Position numbers and translations under genes: made by a program
From: Lunularia cruciata
Taxonomy: Eukaryota > Streptophyta > Marchantiopsida > Lunulariales > Lunulariaceae
Direction of reading: 5' to 3'
Assembly (NCBI GenBank): GCA_948567375.1
Contig: OX419756.1
Span: forward strand, 66,168,333 to 66,232,332
DNA length: 64,000 nucleotides
In this document: in pieces, positions 55,605-64,000 of the stretch
Numbering within the stretch: position 1 is the first letter of the stretch
How the letters are laid out: each line of letters begins with the position of its first letter
The notes under the pieces: generated by a model
What the model was told of the DNA's origin: nothing
Database searches by the model: none
Seen by the model: only the letters and a program-made list of their open reading frames with translations

Positions 55605-58182
55605 ATGTCTAGTAATTTTCCTTCGCCGTTGAGGAGTCGTCTTGTAGGTGATCGGGGAAAGGGAAATAAAGTTGTACTTGGGTTAGTGCGCAAGGGAGAA
55701 GTCGCAAGAGAGAAATCAAGAGACAGTAAGAAAGTAGAAGAGATGGGAGGAGGGAAGAAAAACTCTGAATTCGCAGTGAGAAATCATGCAATTCGGAGAT
55801 TAGATGTAGTAGCGAGGATCAAAGTCTTGAGCCGACTTCGGATCATCTTTCTGGCATAGAACTGGAACGTAAGTTTTCTAGGATTCATGACAGAAATCAT
55901 CGAGAGTAAGTGTCTTGATGGTCCCGAGGAAGAAGGGAAGAGAGGAAATCTGGCTTGCTGGACAGAGTTGGATTGGAGACTCATACTCGAGAAGGAGGCG
56001 GGTTTGGAGCAAGGAGCCACGTTCTTGGGGAAAGGAGAGATAGCCCAAGAAACGCAGGAGGTGAGAGATGCCTTCTCGTCAAAGAGAACGAAGAATGGAT
56101 ACAAAGTTGAGAGCTACAAAGACCCTGTGAGGAGAGGAATTGTGAGTGCACTAATGGCCATCCTGAAGCCGGAGGGAACCACTTATGTGATGAAACACCA
56201 AGCGGTGTTCTTTCACAAGCTATTTGCAGGAGAACCGATCAATTGGGCAAGGTGTTTTCACGGGAGAACGAGGCAGATGGAGTGGAATCTGCGGGATAAG
56301 TTGCCTCCACACTACATCGTACCATTTGCAGCACATTTCTACCTTGGGTTGAATTTGCTGAATTTGGCAGAGCGCAATAGAATGGTGTCTCATTTCCATC
56401 CTGACTTGAGAAAAGAAGTTGGCACGGAGGAGCAGCAATACATTCTGCAAATCCGGAGCACGGACGACTACTACGCGAAGATAGGGAAAAACGTGGAGGT
56501 TGTGGTAAGTACCCCAACAAAGAAGAGAACTCGACACGCAGAAGCCGAAGAAAACAAGAAACCTCGGAAGATGCAGAAAAATAACCCGAGGCGGGGATGG
56601 TGGTGATTGAGTCAGAAGATGAAGACTCAGAAGGCGAAGCTGAGCTCAAGACGAAGGACTCGGAACATGAGGAGGAACCTGAGCTGACACTGCAGAGTGG
56701 AGATACTAGCAATGACAGTGAAGACGGTAGAGAAATGACCTCGGCACCAACGGCTGAAGAATACAAAGAAGAAGTGCAAGCCGAAGTAGAAGCCAAAGAC
56801 AATGCGGCGCTGGAAGACAAAGTACCGGTGCTCGAGGAGAAGAAGATCACACTACGGTGAGGAGTTTGCTCGAGACGTAAGGCAAAGTGTGAGGCGGGGC
56901 CAAGTAAAGTGAAGGAAGAGGCAGAAGATAGCAAGAGTAGTGAGGCATCAATCCCGATACAAAGACTTCAGAGAAGAAGGCACATATCAGGAGAACATGA
57001 GGAGAAACAAGAAATTACTCCGTGGGAGGAAGAAGTTGCCACTCCAGTGAGGGAGTAGAGTACATGCGAGAGGTAGTATGCCCGTTGTTGGTGAAGTTGG
57101 AGAAGAACAAGAAGGAGATGCAGTCGACTTGTCCAGAAGTAAAGATTGTTTTGCAGGTGGTAGCAAGATTAGAAGAGGAGAACTCGGAGTTGAAGAGGAG
57201 TATAACCCAAGGTGAGACGGAGAGAGAAGTACTACAAGCGGAAGCAGTAGAGAGAAGTCAAGTAATCAAAGACCTAAAGAGAGAAGTGAGCTATCGAGAG
57301 GATCTTGCGAGGAAGAGTGACATCGCAAGGGAGAGACAGGTAGCGGAGCATGAAATCTTGAAGCAGCAGTTTGCTGATTCAAGAGTAGAGCTTATCCATG
57401 CTATGGCGAGGGTAGCATCAAAGGAACAAGAGCTTGATCGATTGATGGAGAGTATGGAGGAGAAGAAGCAACTCTGGCAAAGAGAGTTGTCTGTGCGGTA
57501 TAGAGAAGAAGAGAGATTACAAGAGTTACTTCGTAATCAGGAAGAGAAAGTTGTACAGAAGGAGAAAGAGAAGGAAGCGGTGAAGGCCGAGTTCAAGGAA
57601 GAGTTGGCAATGTATAGAGAGGAATGGTTTGCAGATTGGGAACAAGAACGAAAGACAAGATTGGAGCCATTGAAGGAGATAGTCCTCAGAGTGAATGCAA
57701 CGTTAAGTACAGAAGCCAGCGTTCAAATTGAAGAAGCGCGACTGCACGAGTTGAAGTTGTTGGTGCAAGAGACGAGGTGAAGACAAGCAAAGGACACGGA
57801 GATGAATGCCTTGTTAATCAAACTAAGAACTCGTGTAGATAGAAAGGTGTTAGAAGTAGAGGATAACATCTCAATTAGATTAGACTTAGTGAAAATAGAG
57901 TTAGAAAAAGCTTCGGCAAGATGTTAAGGCAAAACCCGAAGTAGATAACATAGGAATTCAAATGTCTTTGGAGTTGCCCTCATAGACATTAGAGAAGAGT
58001 GGGTCGAAGGATGAAGAGTTAGATAGATTACCCACTAGTGCAATTTCAGATCAGGAAAGAGAATTGCTAGATCTAGTCGAAGAAGTAGGAGATGTGAAAC
58101 CCGAGGAAAATGTAGTAGGAAGTAAGATTACTTCGGGTTCGGGTTTGAAAGCCGAGAAAGAAGTAGACATCGGATCGGATTA
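55605..58182 (+). pseudogene. Family-C coiled-coil protein (C2 copy)
   Basis: Collinear with the C1 gene. Open blocks: 55605-55859, 55887-56606, 56597-56860 and 57061-57780, then a shifted block to about 58182. The first two share a frame and are separated by a single TAG at 55857-55859. Changes near 56597, 56862, 57055 and 57778 break the frame. Conserved parts: 'RNHAIRRLDVVARIKVLSRL', 'LFAGEPINWARCFHGRTRQM', an acidic Ser/Glu linker, and a long coiled coil with 'LRREVSYRE'-like heptads (here 'LKREVSYREDLARKSDIARE'). C1 and C2 have different stops at most sites, so a common intact ancestor is inferred. Confidence 0.72.
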
Positions 58183-58976
58183 GTAACCGATTTGAGATTT
58201 GAAGGGGCAAATATGAAGAGGTGCATTGTCATTTTGGATCTGTAGGTTAGAACAATTGTGGTCGAACGGTATAGTTGTTAGAACTGTCGATTGCTTCACT
58301 ATTTAAGAGTGGCATTTGCAGGAAATTGTTGTTCAGTGCTCATTATTTCTGAGAATAGATAAAGCAAAGTGCTATGAAGTAGTGCTCGTCGCTTGAGCTT
58401 GATTCTGAGTATCAGCTTTGCAATTGTGTTTGTGAGTGTTTGGAGAAATTCAAAGTGCAAGTCAGTGTGTTTGTTGGATGTTGGATTCCACAGCCTTGAT
58501 CTTCATTCTGTGTGTTTGATCCTGAGTGAAGTGCAATCAAAGCAAAGCCTTGACAGATCTGAGAGGAATTGTAGTGTTGGTAGTATTCTACATTCGTGAG
58601 TGCAGTGCAAAGTTGATGTGAAGCAATTTTGATTAAGGAAGTTGTGCCTTCAATGGAGGGGTGGAACACAATTCTGAGGCGAAGTCATTTTGCAGTGAAG
58701 TGCCGTTTTTTGGAGAGCCTGAATCATCACAATCAAGATTGTTTGGAAAGCATTGAAGGATTTGTGATTAAGGAGTGTTAATTTGTGACAAGATTGCGAG
58801 TCAGTGCTTGTTACTCTCTTCTGGGTGTGGTTTCTACCTGAGAGACTAAAGAAGAACTCAAGAAGAACTGAAATTGTTACTTTGATTCGTATTTGACCAT
58901 TTCTGACTCGTATCTCTGCGGGAACAAACTTTACTTACACGATTACCGCAAAAGTGATATTTGCCGGGTTGTCACA
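58183..58976 (+). other. 3' region of C2 with LTR-like features
   Basis: Non-coding. TATA-like 'cactatttaag' near 58298-58308, then a segment resembling a transcribed LTR region. The final ~75 bases are shared with the D LTR end and with the fragment at 61399. Confidence 0.5.
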
Positions 58977-60522
58977 GGCATCCAAACCTAGTGATAATGC
59001 GTTCATAAAGAAATTTACCCACTTCATCTTCATCCTTGTCCCTCAATGGTCTAGCCTCAACCCACTTGGTAAGGTAATCAATAACTACCACAATGTACCG
59101 ATTGTTCCTTGGGGTTCTATTGAGAGGACCTACAAAATCAATTTCCCACTTCTCAAAAGGTCCTAGTAATGGAATTGATCTAAGTGGTGGAGTGGATGTA
59201 GACTTTCTAGCAAAAGCTTGACAAACATGACAAGTTTTGCAATAATCAAGACAATCCTTGAAAATCCCTCTCCAATGGTAACCTGCATCTAGAATCTTGA
59301 AAGCAGTCACCTTTCCTGCAAAGTGTCCTCCACATACTAAACCTTCATGAAACTCCTTTATGAGTAGGATAGACTCTTCCTTACCCACTGCTCTTCGAAG
59401 TAGACCATCTGCTCCTTGGTGAAAAAGAATATCCTCCACCATTGTGTAAGGTCTAGATCTTGCTGCAAGGGCCTTCCTCTCCCTAGCATGCATCCCTTCT
59501 GGATAGTTACCTTTTGTCACAAAATCCACAATCTCCTTGTACTCCATTGGAACCTCTTGAGTGACTGAGATTGTCATGAGCTCCTCATCTGGGAAGGAAT
59601 CATCCACTGGCTCATCTCCATCATGATCATAAGCTCTAGATAACAAATCAGCATTTGCATGTTTCTTTCTTGGCCTATCCTCAATGGTGTAGTCATACTC
59701 AGACAAGAGTATAATCCACCTTGCTAGTCTTCCTTCAACATTAGGCTTGTTGAAGATGTACTTCAAAGCCTTGTGATCCGTGACAATGGTGGCTTTCCCT
59801 CCAATCAAGTAGTGTCTAAACTTCTTGAGACCAAAGATCACTACCAACACTTCTCTCTCCGTGACAGAGTAGTTCTTCTCTGCTGAAACCATCTGCCTAC
59901 TAGCATAAGCTATTGGATGATCATGCCCATCTTGGTCTAATTGACTAAGAGTGCATCCTATAGCTACATAAGAAGCATCAGTGTAGAGGATGAAAGGTTT
60001 ACTCCAATCAAGTTTAGCAAGAATTGGAGCTACAACAAGGGATTGCTTGAGCTCCTCAAAAGCTTTGAGAGCCTCCTTGTCTTCCAAAATCACCATGTAA
60101 TCTACACCCTTCTTCATGTAGATGGTCAATGCATAAGCCTTGTTGGAAAATGAGAAGATGAACCTCCTATAGTATCCAACCATCCCCAAGAATTGGTGTA
60201 ACTTTGTCAAGCTTGAAGGGAATGGAAGGTCTGAGATTTTCCTCACCTTCTTAGGATCAACTGCTATTCCATCTTTGGAGATGATGTGCCCCAAAAGTAG
60301 ACCTTCTTCACATCCAAAAATGCACTTCTCTGGGTTGAGTGATGCATTTGCCTCATCCAAGCGTTGCAAGACTTTGATTAGGTGCTCAAAGTGCTCCTCT
60401 TTGCTCCCATAGACACAAAAGTCATCAATGAAGTCTCTCACAAATTTCCCAATGAAAGGTTCAAATACCTTGTTCATGAACCGTTGGAATGTGGCTGGAG
60501 CATTGCAAAGCCCAAAAGGCAT
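58977..60522 (-). CDS. RT C-terminus, RNase H and integrase N-terminal half of E1
   Basis: Minus strand, about 515 codons uninterrupted. 'FGLCNAPATFQRFMNKVFEP' and 'RDFIDDFCVYGSKE' (RT catalytic Asp pair), 'PFILYTDASYVAIGCTLSQ', 'VTEREVLVVIFGLKKFRHY', 'TIVTDHKALKYIF' and 'HANADLLSRA' (RNase H), then integrase 'HEGLVCGGHFAGKV' with 'CKTCHVCQ' and core 'WEIDFVGPLN'. It ends abruptly at 'IITRFGC', where C2 was inserted; the remainder of the core is at 54451-55191. Confidence 0.92.
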
Positions 60523-61293
60523 GACCTTGAAACTTTAAGTTCCTCAAGGTGTGGTGAATGTGGTGAGTTGTTGATGCTCTGGTGCAATCTTGATTTGGTT
60601 GTATCCACTATAACCATCTCCAAAACTATACCTCTCATGACATGCAACCTCCTCCAAGATCTCATCAATGAACGGCAATGGGTAGTAGTCCTTCTTGGTA
60701 ACAACATTGAGCTTCTTGTAATCCACACATACCCAAAGCTTGCCATTCTTTTTCTTCACAATGACAATTGGAGATACCCATTCTGAATTCTCCACCTCAA
60801 AGATAAATCCAGCCTCCTTGAGCTTATCAATCTCCTCCTTCACAACCAAAGATATTGGTGGGCTAATGCAATGTTGCTTTTGGCGGATTGGTCTTGCATG
60901 TGACTCCACCTCTATCTTGTGCTCCTCCAAGGTGACTTCCTTCAAATCCTTGTAACTAAAAGCAAACACATGGATGAACTTGCGGAAAATATCCTCAAAT
61001 CTCACCTTCTCCTCCTTGGTAACATTTGGGCCATACTTGAGGGTAGCTAACCTTCTCTCTACCTCCTCAAGTGTCAATGGTGATTTGTCTGGGTCCTTCA
61101 AAACCTCTGGCTTAGGTGCAAAATCTATAGCACACAAGGGATACACATCTGAATCAGATTCAGATTCATCCTCCTCCGTGGAAGTCTCTTCCTCCATGCT
61201 TGTGTCCACACCTGAAGCTCCTTCTTCAGAATCTGATTCCCAATAATCAGAAGATGGTGTATCTGAATGTGAAGTGTTGGTGGTGTTAGTCAC
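60523..61293 (-). CDS. RT N-terminal part of E1
   Basis: Minus strand, open from ATG at 61293. An acidic Ser/Glu-rich stretch (residues ~10-50) leads into RT: 'VSPIVIVKKKNGKLWVCVDY', 'KKDYYPLPFIDEILEEV' and 'YSGYNQIKIAPEHQ'. Two in-frame stops (about 60541 and 60532, where Trp and Tyr codons are expected) separate it from the rest of RT in the same frame. It would be part of the pol polyprotein. Confidence 0.87.
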
Positions 61294-61398
61294 AAGAACT
61301 GTGCCTCAATGGTTTGATGGCCCAATCCTCAAGTACCCTTTGTGCCATCAATCAGTTGTGCGTGTTGCTCTCAACCATGGCCTCCCAAGAAGTAAGTC

Positions 61399-61453
61399 TG
61401 TGACAACCCGGCAAATATCACTTTTGCGGTAATTGGGTAAGTAAAGTTTGTTC
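61399..61453 (-). repeat. 55-bp LTR-end fragment of the C/D type
   Basis: 'tgtgacaacccggcaaatat' onward, matching the reverse complement of the ends of C1 and C2 and the D LTR end. It begins exactly with the terminal TG and is cut after 55 bases by the E2 LTR. The rest of this element probably lies beyond the window. Confidence 0.85.
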
Positions 61454-62132
61454 TGTGAGCTGGCCTGTCTCTCAATCAGGATGAACCTCTGATGGCTATT
61501 ATGGTAGCGCACCATGGACTAAGAAGGCAAGGAACCCCAACTCCATCATACTCCTCCAAGGCTAACACTCCAAGACTCAAGACATTGCTCACTAGAGAAC
61601 TCAATGAGAGAGAGATAGTTGCAAATGAAAGGATGATGAGTACCTCCTCACCCCTTGTTTATATACTTGTGAAATAGTTACGTACCAAAGTTACTTATTA
61701 CCGTAGTAACTCAAGTTACTAGACTAAAAGTCAAGTAAAGTCAAAAAGTAGAAAGGAATATCCATTCACATGGGCATATTCCCCTTATCTTGACCCAACC
61801 ACTAAAGCAAGGATTCCTTCACATGGGCTATCCTTGGACTAAAGAAGAATCCGAAACAAAAAGGCTTGCGGGCCCAAGAGTTCTCAACTCTTTCCCCAAA
61901 GCCAAACACCTAGGAATAATACCAAGTCAACACACTAAAATCCAAAATAGTGGTGCTCATCTTTTCTACTTCCTCTAAAGTAAGGTCCCCTCTATCTTAG
62001 CTATGACTAACTTTAGCTAACCATGACTAATATAGAACCATCTTTTATCTCTATATAAATAATATCTCTTAAGTACTTGTAATACCAAGCTAAATATCAC
62101 AATACCACACACATGCACAAATGGGTGTTACA
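61454..62132 (-). repeat. 3' LTR of E2
   Basis: 679 bp, TG...CA, nearly identical to the E1 LTR. The main difference is the absence of about 12 bases near 61785 ('aagcatgtggtc' in E1). Confidence 0.92.
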
Positions 62133-62336
62133 TTTACCCCCAGACTAAGTTTTCACTTTGTCCTCAAAGTGAAGGTCTCTCTACCTTCTATGGTACATCT
62201 TCAACTTATCATGGTTAATCCTATCAAAGTATCTTCCTCCCAACTCCTTGAGATCATAGGTGTAATTGCCCCACACCTTCTCCACTATGAAAGGTCCAAA
62301 GTACTTAGGCAAAAACTTCTTTTGCACTCTCTTGAA

Positions 62337-63998
62337 TCAAATGGAATCAAACAACATTACCCAATCACCTTCTTTGAAAGGCTCCACCTTCTTCTTGTCT
62401 TGCCTCTTATCATAGCTCTCCTTTTTTTTCCTTTGGGCTTGCTCCACTCGAACCATAGCAACTGCTCTTGCCTCTTCCAACTCCATGAGTTGATCCTTCC
62501 TTGACTTCTCTACATCACCTCCTTGTGCTTTCTTCAATCTCCTATGAATGCTTTGGAAGGTAGGAAGATCAAAGTGAATAGGTAAGGTAGACTCAATACC
62601 ATACACCAATTGAAATGGAGAATATCCAATGGAAGTTTTCATGGTTGTCCTATACTCCCACAAAACTGCATGAATCCTCTTGTCCCAATGATGTTTAGCC
62701 CCCTCCATTTCTGCATCTTTGGCCAACATCATGCACAAGGTCTGATTGGTTCTCTCTGCCAAGCCATTGGAATTTGGCTTATAGGATGTAGTTACTCTAT
62801 GTGTGATAGAGAAATGTCGTAGCATGGCTGTAGTAATGCTTCCTGTAAACTCTCCTCCTCTATCAGAAACCAAATCCAAAGGGCATCCAAACCTAGTGAT
62901 AATGCGTTCATAAAGAAATCTACCCACTTCATCTTCATTCTTGTCCCTCAATGGTCTAGCCTCAACCCACTTGGTAAGGTAATCAATAACTACCACAATG
63001 TACCGATTGTTCCTTGGGGTTCTATTGAGAGGACCTACAAAATCAATTTCCCACTTCTCAAAAGGTCCTAGTAATGGAATTGATCTAAGTGGTGGAGTGG
63101 ATGTAGACTTTCTAGCAAAAGCTTGACAAACATGACAAGTTTTGCAATAATCAAGACAATCCTTGAAAATCCCTCTCCAATGGTAACCTGCATCTAGAAT
63201 CTTGAAAGCAGTCACCTTTCCTGCAAAGTGTCCTCCACATACTAAACCTTCATGAAACTCCTTTATGAGTAGGATAGACTCTTCCTTACCCACTGCTCTT
63301 CGAAGTAGACCATCTGCTCCTTGGTGAAAAAGAATATCCTCCACCATTGTGTAAGGTCTAGATCTTGCTGCAAGGGCCTTCCTCTCCCTAGCATGCATCC
63401 CTTCTGGATAGTTACCTTTTGTCACAAAATCCACAATCTCCTTGTACTCCATTGGAACCTCTTGAGTGACTGAGATTGTCATGAGCTCCTCATCCGGGAA
63501 GGAATCATTCACTGGCTCATCTCCATCATGATCATAGGCTCTAGATAATAAATCAGCATTTGCATGTTTCTTTCCTGGCCTATCTTCAATGGTGTAGTCA
63601 TACTCAGACAAGAGTATCATCCACCTTGCTAGTCTTCCTTCAACATTAGGCTTGTTGAAGATGTACTTCAAAGCCTTGTGATCCGTGACAATGGTGGCTT
63701 TCCCTCCAATCAAGTAGTGTCTAAACTTCTTGAGACCAAAGATCACTGCCAACCCTTCTCTCTCCGTGACAAAGTAGTTCTTCTCTGCTGAAACCATCTG
63801 CCGACTAGCATAAGCTATTGGATGATCATGCCCATCTAGGTCTAATTGACTAAGAGTGCATCCTATAGCTACATTAGAAGCATCAGTGTAGAGGATGAAA
63901 GGTTTACTCCAATCAGGTTTAGCAAGAATAGGAGCTACAACAAGGGATTTCTTGAGCTCCTCAAAAGCTTTGAGAGCCTCCTTGTCTTCCAAAATCAC
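62337..63998 (-). CDS. RNase H and integrase of E2 (partial at window edge)
   Basis: Minus strand, 553 codons without interruption, entering from beyond 64000. RNase H: 'PFILYTDASNVAIGCTLSQ', 'TEREGLAVIFGLKKFRHY' and 'HANADLLSRA'. Integrase: 'HEGLVCGGHFAGKV', 'CKTCHVCQ', 'WEIDFVGPLN' (Asp), 'LDLVSDRGGEF' (Asp) and 'NSNGLAERTNQTL' (Glu), all intact, then 'FKEGDWVMLFDSI' and TGA. The same stop in E1 suggests an inherited C-terminal end or an old shared mutation. The GPY/F sequence continues in frame after the TGA. Confidence 0.93.
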   Translation of the reverse strand: MILEDKEALKAFEELKKSLVVAPILAKPDWSKPFILYTDASNVAIGCTLSQLDLDGHDHPIAYASRQMVSAEKNYFVTEREGLAVIFGLKKFRHYLIGGKATIVTDHKALKYIFNKPNVEGRLARWMILLSEYDYTIEDRPGKKHANADLLSRAYDHDGDEPVNDSFPDEELMTISVTQEVPMEYKEIVDFVTKGNYPEGMHARERKALAARSRPYTMVEDILFHQGADGLLRRAVGKEESILLIKEFHEGLVCGGHFAGKVTAFKILDAGYHWRGIFKDCLDYCKTCHVCQAFARKSTSTPPLRSIPLLGPFEKWEIDFVGPLNRTPRNNRYIVVVIDYLTKWVEARPLRDKNEDEVGRFLYERIITRFGCPLDLVSDRGGEFTGSITTAMLRHFSITHRVTTSYKPNSNGLAERTNQTLCMMLAKDAEMEGAKHHWDKRIHAVLWEYRTTMKTSIGYSPFQLVYGIESTLPIHFDLPTFQSIHRRLKKAQGGDVEKSRKDQLMELEEARAVAMVRVEQAQRKKKESYDKRQDKKKVEPFKEGDWVMLFDSI

Positions 63999-64000
63999 CA

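Larger units (their letters stand above)
55192..58976 (+). mobile_element. 3.79-kb coding unit C2 (LTR-derived, family C)
   Basis: Starts 'tgtggtgcccacatttttt' and ends 'ttgccgggttgtcaca', flanked by a perfect GGCAT duplication (55187-55191 and 58977-58981). The empty target is visible in E2 at 62877-62890. It inserted into the integrase of E1. It carries the same single gene as C1 and no RT or integrase. TG...CA ends plus a 5-bp duplication show integrase-type insertion, yet no LTR pair exists. Hence it is either a solo LTR of extraordinary length or a non-autonomous element. Confidence 0.85.
53746..61398 (-). mobile_element. Family-E gypsy element E1, minus strand, inserted in D and split by C2
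   Basis: 3' LTR at 53746-54437, polypurine tract 54438-54450, integrase, RNase H and RT up to 61293, then a short protease-side stretch to 61398. C2 (55192-58976) splits the integrase. The 5' part and 5' LTR are not seen; the element is cut at 61398 by an LTR-end fragment. The left flank 'ggatc' may be half of its target duplication. Lack of a visible chromodomain separates it from D. Confidence 0.9.
61454..64000 (-). mobile_element. Young family-E gypsy element E2, minus strand, running off the window
   Basis: 3' LTR 61454-62132, polypurine tract 62133-62145, then an open integrase/RNase H frame. Inserted 55 bases inside a C/D-type terminus. The 5' part is outside the window. Confidence 0.92.

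Noticed and set aside
55192..58976. C2 as a DNA transposon or Helitron
   Set aside because: A 5-bp duplication with TG...CA ends, and only TGTG/CACA shared between the termini, fits LTR-type integration better; no transposase, long terminal inverted repeats or Helitron ends are present.

Overview
The window looks like intergenic DNA from a very large plant nuclear genome. Nested LTR retrotransposons in many decay states, long AT-rich gene-free stretches and almost no host genes are typical of gymnosperms, which I favour but cannot prove from this sequence. Only one plausible host gene is visible, a small secreted proline-rich protein on the minus strand near 26.2-26.7 kb. Several segments recur in inverted orientation on the two sides of the 25-30 kb region.

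Layout. 0-4 kb: AT-rich DNA with repeat fragments. 4.0-8.9 kb: an old minus-strand Ty3/gypsy copy (family E) with LTR, gag and RT. 9.0-10.1 kb: another gypsy protease/RT remnant. 10.1-13.1 kb: a minus-strand Ty1/copia remnant. 13.1-25.1 kb: a degraded gypsy derivative split by a nearly complete 9.9-kb gypsy element, called A here. 25.1-30.6 kb: unique or AT-rich DNA with the proline-rich gene. 30.7-33.9 kb: an inverted sister of the split derivative. 35.4-37.2 kb: a copia LTR and gag. 37.2-41.0 kb: a 3.8-kb coding repeat unit (C1). 41.0-47.4 kb: a second A-family copy (B), split by a 3.4-kb LTR-like insertion (F) that itself contains a solo LTR. 47.4-49.3 kb: an old E-family gag. 49.3-53.7 kb: a chromovirus (D). 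53.7-61.4 kb: a gypsy element of family E (E1) split by a second 3.8-kb unit (C2). 61.4-64 kb: a scrap of LTR end, then a young family-E element (E2) running off the window.

The standout is element A. Its broken but recognisable polyprotein reads gag - protease - C5 DNA methyltransferase - reverse transcriptase - RNase H - integrase - PHD finger. The methyltransferase has motifs I, IV (Pro-Cys), VI (Glu-Asn-Val), VIII, IX and X in canonical order, unlike the rearranged plant DRM enzymes. The PHD finger sits where chromoviruses carry a chromodomain. A is therefore a retrotransposon with both a chromatin writer and a chromatin reader. Retrotransposon-borne DNA methyltransferases are known from charophyte algae and dinoflagellates; I do not know of a described land-plant element with this combination.

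A second unusual item is the C family. Each copy is a ~3.78-kb unit with TG...CA ends and no terminal duplication, and C2 has a perfect 5-bp target duplication. Each encodes one ~855-codon protein with a long coiled coil, and its last ~75 bp matches the LTR end of chromovirus D. It could be a solo LTR with a giant coding U3, or a non-autonomous derivative.
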